From contig JALOCJ010000001.1 in NCBI GenBank assembly GCA_023227825.1, positions 62,001 to 126,000 on the forward strand: 64,000 bases of DNA, written 5' to 3'. A program made the translations under genes and the position numbers. This DNA is from Candidatus Cloacimonas sp. Lineage in GTDB: Bacteria > Cloacimonadota > Cloacimonadia > Cloacimonadales > Cloacimonadaceae. Positions 33,901 to 42,394 of this stretch are shown here, one piece after another. How positions within the stretch are numbered: the stretch's first letter is position 1; each line of letters begins with the position of its first letter. A model generated the notes under the pieces. The model was not told the origin of the DNA. It was given only the letters and a program-made list of their open reading frames with translations, and searched no databases.

Positions 33901-36381
33901 AATGGTGAATTTCGGAACTATCATCTTCCTGGTGGCTATGGACCCTCTCCTATGCTTGCTCCTTTCTGGGATGACCTTTGTTTGATAAATGATGCTGGGA
34001 TATACAAATATTACGATAGCCAAAATCATAGATTTATTATAGAATATTACAAAATGCGCAATGGTTACAACCGTTCTTCTCTGGAGACCTTTGAAGTTAT
34101 TTTTTATGATCCTGTTTTCTATCCTACATCAATGGGGCAGGGAATGGTTAAATTTCAGTATCAGGATTTTAATAATGTTGATATAGGTCAGGGAGGATAC
34201 TCTCCTACTCATGGTAATTTCTGCACTGTCGGAATAAAAGATCATACCAATACCGTTGGTTTGGAATATACTTTTAACAATCAATATGCCAATGCAGCGG
34301 CTCCCATAACAAATTCTTCTGCACTGCTGATTACTACAGCTCCCGTTTTATATGAATCACCCTTTCTGATATTGAATGAAGTTATCATCAATGATTCCAA
34401 CTTTAACCACATAATAGAATCAGGAGAGACAGTTGAACTAGGTATTGAGCTAATGAATATAGGATTAAGCCCGGCAACACAAGTTCAATTAAGTGCTTTT
34501 TGCTCCAGCGAATATGTTGTTCTTATGAATGCTTATAGCACTTACAGTAACATTTCAGGAGATTCAACAGAGATAAATAATACTCCAATTACTCTTCAAA
34601 TTGATGCCAATTGTCCCGCTGGAGCTGAAATCCTGATCAATTTGCATATCAGCATTTCAGGTAACATCTGGGATTTTCCTGTTTATATAACTGTTCATAA
34701 ACCTGATATACAATATAGCGGAATGTATATGAATGATTGTATTTTGGGAAATGGAAACGGGCTTATTGACCCGGGTGAAACGCTGGATTTGATTATCAAT
34801 TTTGCCAATAATACTCCTGTTTCTGCTACTAATATAAGCGGAACAATCACTTGTCTTTCGGAATTTGTTACTATTCATAACAGTTCCTGCATCATTTCTT
34901 CATTACCTGCAGGAGGAATAAGTCAGGCAGTATACAATATAACAATTTCGCCAAATGTGATTGTAGGAAATAATCTTACTTTTTATTTAACATATTTGGC
35001 TGATTTAACAACTATCCATAATGAGCAATTGGTCTTAAGTGTTGGCACTACAGGAATGAATGCTGATTTTGAAAACAATAACGGAAATTTTGTTCCCAAT
35101 CCTTCATCCAATGGTTGGGAATGGGGTGTTTCCACTGTTGCTGGAGCTCATTCCGGAACTAAAGTTTGGGGAACACGCTTGAATGGTCCTTATCCTAATA
35201 ATGCTAATTACCAGCTTACTACTCCGAGTGTTTATATCGGCAACAATTTTATGTTGGAGTTTTGGCATTATTTCAATACTGAAGTAAATTATGATGGAGG
35301 TAATGTTAAAATTTCTACAAACGGGGGAGCAACCTGGACTTTGATTACTCCGGAAGGTGGTTATCCTGCTTCTAATTTAGGTGTTTTAAATGGACCGGGA
35401 TATGATGGAAACAGCGGCGGATGGGTTTTTGCCCGTTTCAATCTTTCAATTTATGCCAATCAGAGTGTTCAATTCCGTTTCACTTTTGCCAGTGATAGTG
35501 GTGTTACAGGAGATGGATGGTTTATTGATGATGTTCGCACTACAGGTTTTGTTGAATTTGCAGGAAAGGTTTTCGGAACTGTAACAAGTGGAAATCCCGA
35601 TATTGATTTTAGTAAAGTAAATGTGCAAAATTCTAATTCCTGGATTACTCATCCTGATGTTGAAGGGCATTATACCTTCTATCTTCCTATTGGTGTGCAT
35701 TCCTTATCAGCATTTGCAGATGGCTATCAGGATTCCAATTCTGTAGAGGTTACGATTTCTTTGGCAAATCCTTCTGCTCAACAGGATTTTTATCTGGCTT
35801 ATTTTGCTCCCGTTTCAGGAATTTCATATAATGTAGCTGATAGTGTTTTAAATCTTATTTGGAATCCACCTTCTGAACCTGAATTTCCTTTAATGCACTA
35901 TGAAATTTATCGTAGAATTAATGCTGGAGCTTTTGCTTTAGCAGGAATTACCAATTTACCTGTTTATGCTGAAACATTAGAAGAATTGGGCACGGATTAT
36001 TATTTTTATGTGGTCTGCGTTTATTCTGAGGGTAGCAGTGTGCCTTCTGAGATTTTGCACTTCAATTATATAACAAATAATGAAGACCCTTTGCATCCTC
36101 CCCTGGTTACAAAATTGCTCAATAATTATCCCAATCCTTTCAATCCGGAAACAAATATCAGATTTACTTTGCAAGAAACAGCTCCTGCTAAACTTTATGT
36201 ATATAACATTAAAGGACAACTGGTGAAAAAGCTGATAGATGAAATTCTGCCTTCAGGAATGCATCAAATTGTTTGGAACGGAAAAGATAGTAACAATCGC
36301 AATGTTGCTTCCGGAATGTATTTCTATATTCTGGAAAGTAAAAACTATTCCTGTATGAAAAAAATGCTTCTCTTAAAATAA
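30919..36381 (+). CDS. Gingipain-type (C25) secreted protein with type IX sorting domain
   Basis: This 1820-aa protein has a signal peptide (about 1-21) and a C25 propeptide (about 25-215, with VTAETGFPELPVF). The C25 catalytic-like domain (about 225-570) opens RVLLIYGNNTDAVFIAKL. The candidate nucleophile is Cys461 (ILTCSTGNFE). The usual Gly-His of the dyad appears as NYRGW (Trp435), so the catalytic His seems absent. Next come several beta-sandwich domains, a MAM/immune-inhibitor-like domain (ISTNGGATWTLI ... GDGWFIDDV, about 1430-1560), a carboxypeptidase-regulatory-like and an FnIII-like domain. A type A T9SS sorting domain (YPNPFNPETNIRF ... GMYFYILE) ends it. It may be an inactive surface protein. 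Confidence 0.9.
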   Translation: MKIIKIAILILLCLFNVLLAETFIPEEKSLSVVSQNADKINLQLQVPELQIEDINNSNFKALSMQGASVTAETGFPELPVFSAWIAIPPKGDIEIKVTGGEVITKQGLVPKPVFATKDQETANDYNKTVYSSASLYPANSYSYSQPQIMRDFRVVQITLNPVQYIAETQELKIQKQMEVEIEIKDRPGINEMADYNGYSYAFTNLYESMIANFAYYRDAVLAPQPARVLLIYGNNTDAVFIAKLNEFVAWKRQKGYEVNIVSTLETGGSSTQAIHNYIQSQYDNVSTRPDFIILLGDTNGSYTIPTYTEQFSGYGGEGDYPYTFLAGNDYLGDAFIGRISAENLSQLDVLFTKIYAVEKNINVSGNAGAWLNKMLLIGDTSSSGISTIYINKFIKEIAKRTNPDYTFLENYSSGFASYINSGFNQGVAFFNYRGWIGMSGWSPSGSLINGNKLPHSTILTCSTGNFENDNATSEDLIRLGTSAAPAGAITAIGMSTSGTHTTFNNCLNAGIYDGIFTYGMRSMGEALLNAKIYIKQVYGSVHDNEANYFAHWCNLMGDPTVEVFTQIPNVFNLACADVLPLGSNLLDVEVTDSSGTGVENACVTLYSSAQNIIVGKVFTDSEGKATINISGGMLNELTVTVSRHNFKPFQKVVTIDPTGSLVYLNKIIFDDGTNGSYGNGDSFATAGETIALSLEIKNTTSATVPATTAILSSDDPYITILNSESSFGAISSNATLWSNSVFTFSIVNNLPPQHSVRFTLALTTADQNVYSFVFHTVIYNAFLLVHNYTITAGSNNILDPGEAGFLSLTIKNNSIAPVFDVYAELSSLNDLLTVSDSTSYVGSILGNSLGNTVEGFTVFARPLLIPGMQMPLRLHLYNEWGFDQYAEFNIQIGQVNAHTPLGPDAYGYFIYDITDTAYPDCPVYEWIEINPSLGGAGTKITTFYDPGSDFDEGDQTGAITLQQIDLPFTFPFYGIDYNQITVCVNGFIVMGVTENGEFRNYHLPGGYGPSPMLAPFWDDLCLINDAGIYKYYDSQNHRFIIEYYKMRNGYNRSSLETFEVIFYDPVFYPTSMGQGMVKFQYQDFNNVDIGQGGYSPTHGNFCTVGIKDHTNTVGLEYTFNNQYANAAAPITNSSALLITTAPVLYESPFLILNEVIINDSNFNHIIESGETVELGIELMNIGLSPATQVQLSAFCSSEYVVLMNAYSTYSNISGDSTEINNTPITLQIDANCPAGAEILINLHISISGNIWDFPVYITVHKPDIQYSGMYMNDCILGNGNGLIDPGETLDLIINFANNTPVSATNISGTITCLSEFVTIHNSSCIISSLPAGGISQAVYNITISPNVIVGNNLTFYLTYLADLTTIHNEQLVLSVGTTGMNADFENNNGNFVPNPSSNGWEWGVSTVAGAHSGTKVWGTRLNGPYPNNANYQLTTPSVYIGNNFMLEFWHYFNTEVNYDGGNVKISTNGGATWTLITPEGGYPASNLGVLNGPGYDGNSGGWVFARFNLSIYANQSVQFRFTFASDSGVTGDGWFIDDVRTTGFVEFAGKVFGTVTSGNPDIDFSKVNVQNSNSWITHPDVEGHYTFYLPIGVHSLSAFADGYQDSNSVEVTISLANPSAQQDFYLAYFAPVSGISYNVADSVLNLIWNPPSEPEFPLMHYEIYRRINAGAFALAGITNLPVYAETLEELGTDYYFYVVCVYSEGSSVPSEILHFNYITNNEDPLHPPLVTKLLNNYPNPFNPETNIRFTLQETAPAKLYVYNIKGQLVKKLIDEILPSGMHQIVWNGKDSNNRNVASGMYFYILESKNYSCMKKMLLLK

Positions 36382-36400
36382 AGAAGGAAAGGGGTTTATG

Positions 36401-36463
36401 GGTTGATAAGGTTGTGAGGGTTGAAAAGGTTGAGAGGGTTGAGAAGGTTTAGAGTGTTGAGAT
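36401..36463 (+). repeat. 9-nt GGTTGAGAA tandem repeat, seven units
   Basis: Units read ggttgataa, ggttgtgag, ggttgaaaa, ggttgagag, ggttgagaa, ggtttagag, tgttgagat. It is the cleanest intergenic copy of the family. Confidence 0.8.
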
Positions 36464-36491
36464 TTGGGCTAAGCCCGAAAGGCAACATCGG

Positions 36492-36513
36492 AAGGTTGAC
36501 TTCTTCGTCAACT
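36492..36513 (+). repeat. GGTTGA-N8-TCAAC hairpin
   Basis: Preceded by GGCAACATCGG, as at 4981. Arm AAGGTTGA, loop CTTCTTCG, arm TCAACT. It is 28 nt after the repeat array, almost the same spacing as in the locus at 4919 (29 nt). Confidence 0.65.
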
Positions 36514-36575
36514 AATTCTTGCACTTCCTTTCTTTACTGAAAGGCAAGAGCTAAGGAAAATGCTTTGTTAACATT

Positions 36576-36595
36576 GAACGACGGGGACATCGTTC
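36576..36595 (+). repeat. GAACGA-N8-TCGTTC hairpin
   Basis: A perfect 6-bp stem with loop CGGGGACA; on the other strand the loop is TGTCCCCG, identical to that at 4993-5014, although the stem sequence differs. This is the clearest case of loop conservation with stem covariation. Confidence 0.65.
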
Positions 36596-36671
36596 TACTG
36601 GAAATATGTTAAAATTGATAACTGTTTTTATTACAAGGTATTATCCCGTTTCCCCCCATCCTTCCTTACTT

Positions 36672-36740
36672 GCATTGCCTACCCATTGCTTACCCATTAC
36701 GGATGGCATCCGTAATGAGTCCGTAATGCATAAGCAATGC
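36672..36740. repeat. 69-nt imperfect palindrome, copy C
   Basis: Same length and core (CGGATGGCATCCG) as the perfect copy at 21960-22028. The inner 12 bp of each arm still pair; the outer arms carry mismatches. The left flank CTTCCTTACTT is shared. Confidence 0.75.
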
Positions 36741-36801
36741 TTATAGGCAAGCGAGATTTTTTTTCTTGACAGCAAGGTCAAATCATTAAATAAAGAAAGA
36801 T

Positions 36802-37983
36802 ATGGCAATAATAGTGAAAAAATTCGGCGGAACTTCAGTTGGTAACATTGATTTAATCCGAAACATAGCTCATAGATTAACCAGTGAATACCATAAAGGA
36901 GAAGGTCTTGTTTTAGTTGTTTCTGCAATGGCAAAAACAACGGATGAACTTTTTTCTTTAGCTTACGGGATATCTCAGCATCCCTCGCGTCGGGAATTGG
37001 ATATGTTATTGACAGCAGGTGAACGGATCAGTATGAGTTTATTGTCGTTAGCTTTAATGGAAGAAGGAATTCCTTCCATCTCATTTACCGGTTCTCAAAG
37101 TGGAATTATAACCGATGAAAAACATGGTAACGCCCGGATTTTGAAAGTGAATGCCTTTCGCATACAGGAAGAACTGGAAAAGGGAAAAGTTGTTATCGTA
37201 GCAGGTTTTCAAGGTGTTAGCACCGGCAAAGAAATAACTACTTTGGGACGTGGCGGTTCTGATACTTCTGCAGTAGCTTTAGCTTGTTATTTAAAGGCAG
37301 ATAAATGTGAAATTTTTACTGATGTGGATGGTGTTTTTACTGCCGATCCCAAGCTTGTGGAAAAGCCGAAATTATTAAGGCAAATCAGTCCTGAGCTAAT
37401 GTTAACTCTTAGTTACAATGGCTCTAAGGTCTTGCATCCCCGGGCTGTGGAATATGCCCTTAAATATGGTGTAGAGGTGGAAGTAAAATCATCTTTCACT
37501 TTTGCTCCCGGTTCGTTGATAACCAATAAAAAGACAGAAAATAATGAGGAAAATATTATGGAAGAACATAAGGTAACTGCTATTGCCCATAAAAATGCCT
37601 TATTGCGTTATACTCTGCCGCTTGAGGAAAAGGTTCTAAAAACTCTCAGTGTCTGGTATTACGAAATCTACAAAAGCTTTGTTAACGAAGGTCTTCTGGA
37701 ACTTTTTATAGAAAGCAAATATGAAACGGAAGTGGACTATTTTCTGCAGGAAAGAGAAATAAAACCAATCAGCAAAAAAGACGGTTTTGCCTTTGTAAAT
37801 CTCATCGGATTGGGCTTAGGTCACGACCCGGCTTTTTTAGCAACTTTAATGGAAAACTGCCAAAATTTTAACATTCTGCGTAGCTTTAACAACGAACAGA
37901 GCATAGAACTTTTATTGCTGGACCAAAATTGTTCCGTAGCAGTAAAAACCCTGCATAAAATTTACATTGAGGAACCAGTATGA
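36802..37983 (+). CDS. Aspartate kinase
   Basis: This 393-aa enzyme phosphorylates L-aspartate, the first step towards Lys, Thr, Met and diaminopimelate. The kinase motifs are VKKFGGTSVGN (residues 5-15), LGRGGSDTSAVALA and TDVDGVFTADP. The following KVLHPRAVEYA is also typical. The C-terminal regulatory region (about 250-393) is shorter and more divergent than normal ACT-ACT pairs. No clear ribosome-binding site precedes the ATG. Its last codons overlap the metG start (ATGA). It is monofunctional, with no homoserine dehydrogenase domain. Confidence 0.93.
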   Translation: MAIIVKKFGGTSVGNIDLIRNIAHRLTSEYHKGEGLVLVVSAMAKTTDELFSLAYGISQHPSRRELDMLLTAGERISMSLLSLALMEEGIPSISFTGSQSGIITDEKHGNARILKVNAFRIQEELEKGKVVIVAGFQGVSTGKEITTLGRGGSDTSAVALACYLKADKCEIFTDVDGVFTADPKLVEKPKLLRQISPELMLTLSYNGSKVLHPRAVEYALKYGVEVEVKSSFTFAPGSLITNKKTENNEENIMEEHKVTAIAHKNALLRYTLPLEEKVLKTLSVWYYEIYKSFVNEGLLELFIESKYETEVDYFLQEREIKPISKKDGFAFVNLIGLGLGHDPAFLATLMENCQNFNILRSFNNEQSIELLLLDQNCSVAVKTLHKIYIEEPV

Positions 37984-40016
37984 GATATTTAGTTACCAGT
38001 GCCCTTCCTTATGCTAATGGAAAATTACATATCGGACATTTAGCAGGTGCCTATTTACCGGCAGATATTTTTGTTCGTTACTTGCGTTTGAAGGGTGAAG
38101 ATGTTATTTATATTTGTGGAACGGATGAACATGGCACTCCAATATCCATAACGGCTGATAAAGAAGGAATTACTCCTCAGGAAGTAGTAAATTATTATCA
38201 TAAGAGCATTAAAAAAGCATTTGACGGTATAGGTATTGAATTTGATAATTTCAGCGGAACTTCCCGTCCACCTCATCATAAGCTTGCCAGAGAATTCTTT
38301 CTGCAATTATATAATAAGGGTTATATCAAGCCCAACAACACGCTCCAGTTTTATTGCGAAAAAGACAAACGCTTTCTCCCTGATAGATATGTAGAAGGAA
38401 TTTGTCCGCTTTGCGGTTTTGACGGTGCACGAGGTGATCAGTGTGATAAATGCGGTCAAATTTATGATACTACAACTTTGATAGAGCCAAAATGTAAAAT
38501 TTGCGGCTCAACTCCTGTAATTAAAGAGACCAAGCACTGGTTTTTGCAGCTGGAAGGATTTCGCGAAAAACTAAAACGGTGGCTATCCACAAAGGACTAT
38601 TGGAAAGAAAATGTGCTGAATTTTATTCTGGGTTTGCTGGACCAGGGTTTAGTTGAACGTTCTGTTACCAGGGATTTATCCTGGGGAATTCCTGTTCCTC
38701 TTCCCGAAGCAAAAGGCAAAGTTCTGTATGTTTGGTTTGACGCTCCCATAGGTTATATTTCTTCTACTGTAGAATGGGCAGAAAAAAAAGGTCAGCCGGA
38801 AAAATGGAAGGACTATTGGTTAAACCCTGAAACTCGGCTAATTCATTTTATTGGAAAGGATAACATAATTTTCCATTCTATAATATGGCCCTCTATGTTG
38901 ATGGGTCAGGATGCTCCCTATTGCCTACCTTATGATATTCCTGCCAATGAGTTTATGAATCTGGAAGGGGAAAAAATATCTACCAGTAAAAATTGGGCAA
39001 TTTGGGTAGATGAATTTCTGCAGGACTTTGACGGTGAATATCTGCGTTATTATCTGGCAGTTAATGCTCCGGAAAGGCAGGATTCCGATTTCAGTTTTAA
39101 GGATTTTCAGAATAAAATAAACGGCGACTTGAATAATACCTTGGGCAATCTTGCCAACCGGGTTTTTGCCTTTGCTCATAAAAATTTTGAGGGAAAAATA
39201 ACTTCCTGCGCGTTAAGTGAACCCGCTAACAAAACAATAGCTGAGGCAGATAACATCTTAAAAGAAATTGAAGAAAATTATCTGGACTATCAAGTGAAGA
39301 AAAATACTCGCCTGATAATGGATATAGCCAGGTTGGGAAACCGCTATTTTGACGAAAGCAAGCCCTGGGCTCAGCTGAAAGAAAATCGGGATGCAACTAA
39401 CGAAACTCTTTATGTTTGTGCTAATTTACTGGCTAAAATTTCCATTGCTTTTAGTCCTGTTCTGCCAAGGTCTATGCTAGGCTTAAGAAAAATGATGAAC
39501 TTAAGTGAAAGCTTTAAGTTCAGCGAAGCATATAATTTATCTGGGGACATTGCGTTAAACGAAATCAAACCGCTTTTTCATAAAATAGAAGATAAAGAAA
39601 TTGCAGCACAAATTGCCAAACTGCACTCACAATCAAAGGTCTCAGAACTTGGCAAAGCAGAATTTGACACTCCGGAAATAGCTCCCCTAAAAAATATAAT
39701 CAACTATGATGACTTTGCCAAATTGGATTTGCGCTTAGCTAAAGTATTAACCGCAGAAAAAGTCCCTCAAACAGATAAGCTGTTAAAACTAAAAGTGGAT
39801 ATCGGCATTGAACAACGCGAACTAATTGCCGGAATTGCAGTTGATTACGAACCGAAAGATGTAATTGGCAAAACAGTTTTAATACTGGTGAATCTGGAAC
39901 CACGAAAAATTAGAGGAATAATATCCCGGGGAATGATTCTGGCTGCCGATTCCAACGGAAAATTACAGCTTTTAATTCCCGATGGAGAAGGAATTCCCGG
40001 TTCGGTTGTTCAATAA
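37980..40016 (+). CDS. metG: Methionyl-tRNA synthetase
   Basis: This 678-aa enzyme charges tRNA-Met. The class I HIGH motif is HIGH (residues 17-20). Two zinc knuckles lie in the connective insert (CPLCGFDGARGDQCDKCG and CKICG). The KMSKS loop reads KISTS at about 330. The C-terminal 110 residues are the EMAP-II/Arc1p-like tRNA-binding dimerisation domain (FAKLDLRLAKVLTAEKVPQTDKLLKL). The start overlaps the aspartokinase stop by four bases. Confidence 0.97.
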   Translation: MRYLVTSALPYANGKLHIGHLAGAYLPADIFVRYLRLKGEDVIYICGTDEHGTPISITADKEGITPQEVVNYYHKSIKKAFDGIGIEFDNFSGTSRPPHHKLAREFFLQLYNKGYIKPNNTLQFYCEKDKRFLPDRYVEGICPLCGFDGARGDQCDKCGQIYDTTTLIEPKCKICGSTPVIKETKHWFLQLEGFREKLKRWLSTKDYWKENVLNFILGLLDQGLVERSVTRDLSWGIPVPLPEAKGKVLYVWFDAPIGYISSTVEWAEKKGQPEKWKDYWLNPETRLIHFIGKDNIIFHSIIWPSMLMGQDAPYCLPYDIPANEFMNLEGEKISTSKNWAIWVDEFLQDFDGEYLRYYLAVNAPERQDSDFSFKDFQNKINGDLNNTLGNLANRVFAFAHKNFEGKITSCALSEPANKTIAEADNILKEIEENYLDYQVKKNTRLIMDIARLGNRYFDESKPWAQLKENRDATNETLYVCANLLAKISIAFSPVLPRSMLGLRKMMNLSESFKFSEAYNLSGDIALNEIKPLFHKIEDKEIAAQIAKLHSQSKVSELGKAEFDTPEIAPLKNIINYDDFAKLDLRLAKVLTAEKVPQTDKLLKLKVDIGIEQRELIAGIAVDYEPKDVIGKTVLILVNLEPRKIRGIISRGMILAADSNGKLQLLIPDGEGIPGSVVQ

Positions 40017-40030
40017 ACTGTAAACAAAAG

Positions 40031-41524
40031 ATGAAACCTAAATTCCTGTTATTATTGCTGTTGCTTTGTTCTACAATGCTGGCAGGAGCTCAATTTGTAA
40101 ACGGTGAACTCTATCTGGAAATCAATTTAACTGCTTCTCCTCAGCTAACTATTACCCCCAAAGGGAAAAATACCAATATAACTGTTGCGGAAAAGGATGG
40201 ACTGATATCCCGCAAATTTGAGTCCTCCATTACAATTAACATTATGAATCCAGAAACTCTTGTTCATTATGCTATTTTGGACTTTACAGAGGTTGTTTAT
40301 AAGGCAAAAGAAGATGAGAACGCTGTGGTGCGGGATTTTTTTGCCTGGGAAAACTCTCGCTTGAAGATTAAAAAAGAACTGCAACACTTTCTACCGGAAA
40401 GTTTTACTAGCGAAGAAGAGGCAAAACAATATGCCTTAAAACAAGGCATCCCTATTGATAAAATCAAAGAAGTCCAAGTGCTTAATTCCACTGTTCAGAT
40501 TCAAGATCCTACGGGAAATATATGCTATATGGAAACACCTCTGAAAATACATTCTGAGGCAGAACTTAGTTTCAACAGTGATAGTTATGCTTATAGCGGA
40601 GATTTTATCCTGAAAACAGTGAAAAAAAAGATTGTCCTAAATCAATTTCTACCTTTGGAGAATTATCTTGCCGGAGTGGTTCAAAATGAAATTGGTGATA
40701 ATGCTCCCGCGGAAGCCCTTAAAGCACAAATAGTTGCTGCCAGAACTCAGGCTCTAAATCTGCTCTTAAATAACAAACATAAAGCTGATGGTTACGATTT
40801 GTGCAATTCTACTCACTGCCAAGTGTATAGAGGAAAATATTTATTGAATGAACAAATCCTGCAAGCAATTTATGAATGTTCCCCAGAGGTCTTGTTTTTC
40901 AACGGAAATCTTGCAGAGACAACCTATCATAGTTGCTGTGGAGGAAAAACAGAAGCAGCCGATATTATCTGGAACGGTAAACCAATTAACTATTTAAAAG
41001 GTGTCTCCTGTATTAATAAAGTTAATTCCTATGATTTAAGCAAAGAAAAAGATGCTCGCGAGTGGATTGATAAACATTTGGCAGAAGGAGAAATGAGTTC
41101 CTGGGAACGCGGTGCACTTTCCTGGAATAAATCAATTTCCTATAATCAATTAGCAACAAATGCAGGTTTAACTTCCATAAACAGGATTGAAATCATTCAG
41201 CGTGGTTATTCAGGACGGATTACTAAAATAAAACTGATTGGCAATGATACAATTTTCTTAAATAGCGAATATCAAATCCGTCAGGTTTTTGGAAACCTGC
41301 TTTCTTCCTTCTTTTATATTGAAGGTCCTTACCGGATAGCTAAGGAGATAGTAATAATTATACCCCAACAAACTATAAAAATTAAAGGTAGAGGAGCAGG
41401 ACATGGTGTCGGAATGTGTCAGGTGGGAGCTTTACGAATGGCAAGAAAAGGAACAAAATATAACGAAATTTTACTTCACTACTACCCTGGAACAACAATA
41501 AACAAGGAATGGATTGATGACTAA
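40031..41524 (+). CDS. SpoIID/LytB-domain secreted protein
   Basis: A 497-aa protein with a signal peptide (LLLLLLLCSTMLAGAQ). The SpoIID/LytB domain begins at about 210: LPLENYLAGVVQNEIGDNAPAEALKAQIVAARTQA, with the family's catalytic Glu in QNEIG. The C-terminal RGAGHGVGMCQVGALRMA block is also typical. SpoIID in Bacillus is a lytic transglycosylase acting on denuded glycan strands; non-sporulating bacteria use relatives in cell-wall remodelling. The gene lies 14 nt after metG, and hslO overlaps its 3' end by 8 nt. Confidence 0.9.
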   Translation: MKPKFLLLLLLLCSTMLAGAQFVNGELYLEINLTASPQLTITPKGKNTNITVAEKDGLISRKFESSITINIMNPETLVHYAILDFTEVVYKAKEDENAVVRDFFAWENSRLKIKKELQHFLPESFTSEEEAKQYALKQGIPIDKIKEVQVLNSTVQIQDPTGNICYMETPLKIHSEAELSFNSDSYAYSGDFILKTVKKKIVLNQFLPLENYLAGVVQNEIGDNAPAEALKAQIVAARTQALNLLLNNKHKADGYDLCNSTHCQVYRGKYLLNEQILQAIYECSPEVLFFNGNLAETTYHSCCGGKTEAADIIWNGKPINYLKGVSCINKVNSYDLSKEKDAREWIDKHLAEGEMSSWERGALSWNKSISYNQLATNAGLTSINRIEIIQRGYSGRITKIKLIGNDTIFLNSEYQIRQVFGNLLSSFFYIEGPYRIAKEIVIIIPQQTIKIKGRGAGHGVGMCQVGALRMARKGTKYNEILLHYYPGTTINKEWIDD

Positions 41525-42386
41525 AGATTACATTTTACGGGGGACAGTTCATCATAATAATTTTCGCGTTTTTGCCGTTAATAGTACTAATTGTGTGCAA
41601 ACAATGCGTGATTTACAAGACCTTTCTCCAATTGCAACTTTGCTTTCAGGTAGAATGATTTCGGCAACTGCAATGCTTTCCTGGGATTTGAAAGAAGAGG
41701 AAAGTGAAATTACAATGAGAATAGATTGTGAAGGTGATTTTCAAGGTGCAATCGTAATCTGCACTCAAAACGGTTTTCTGCGTGGCTATACAAAAAATCC
41801 CCATCTTTTTTATGAAACCAAAGAAGATAACTTCAATGTCGGCAAATCAATCGGAAAAGGAACTTTAACTATCAGCAGAGATAGAAAAGGAACTAGATCT
41901 TACTTTAGTTCAATTGAACTTATCAGCGGAGAAATTGCCGAAGACCTGGCTTACTACTTTCAACAATCCGAACAGATACCTACAGTAGTAAATTTGGGAA
42001 TATTAATTGATAAAGAAGCAAAAGTGCGTTCTGCAGGCGGTTTTATTATTCAACAACTGCCTTATGCAGATAAAAAAATAGCGGATGTGATTTATGAAAA
42101 TATAGCACAAACTCCTAACCTTAGCGATTTGATGGATATGGGATTATCAATTCCCGAAATTCTTTCCCGCTTTGTTTTTAAGGAACTACAGTGGCAAATT
42201 AACGAAGAAAAAGAAATTGCCTATCGTTGTAATTGCAGCTATGAACAATTCAGTAAAGCATTATTGCTTTTGGGAAAAGATGAACTGCAATCACTTAAGG
42301 AAGGTATAAAACCTGTTTGCCTCTATTGCCATAAAGAATATAATTTTAGCTATGAAGATATCCAAAGTTTAATGGAACAATTGTAG
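41517..42386 (+). CDS. hslO: Redox-regulated chaperone Hsp33
   Basis: A 289-aa Hsp33 holdase, activated when its C-terminal zinc site is oxidised. The zinc cysteines read CNC (in YRCNCSYEQ) and CLYC (in PVCLYCHK). The N-terminal domain has the conserved LSGRMISATAML and CEGDFQGAIV. I chose ATG 41517 (AAGGAATGG upstream); an in-frame TTG at 41514 is possible. The gene overlaps the SpoIID-like gene and is followed 8 nt later by the FG-GAP gene. Confidence 0.95.
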   Translation: MTKDYILRGTVHHNNFRVFAVNSTNCVQTMRDLQDLSPIATLLSGRMISATAMLSWDLKEEESEITMRIDCEGDFQGAIVICTQNGFLRGYTKNPHLFYETKEDNFNVGKSIGKGTLTISRDRKGTRSYFSSIELISGEIAEDLAYYFQQSEQIPTVVNLGILIDKEAKVRSAGGFIIQQLPYADKKIADVIYENIAQTPNLSDLMDMGLSIPEILSRFVFKELQWQINEEKEIAYRCNCSYEQFSKALLLLGKDELQSLKEGIKPVCLYCHKEYNFSYEDIQSLMEQL

Positions 42387-42394
42387 GAACAAAA

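Larger units (their letters stand above)
36382..36801. other. Intergenic region with the fullest composite repeat
   Basis: No gene is visible in this 420-nt stretch. In order it holds a 9-nt repeat array (36401-36463), two hairpins (36492-36513 and 36576-36595) and a 69-nt palindrome (36672-36740). A TTGACA at 36766-36771 may be the -35 of the aspartokinase promoter, but the -10 is weak. Confidence 0.75.

Noticed and set aside
36766..36794. Promoter for aspartokinase
   Set aside because: TTGACA is clear, but candidates for the -10 are poor. It is mentioned only in the intergenic entry.
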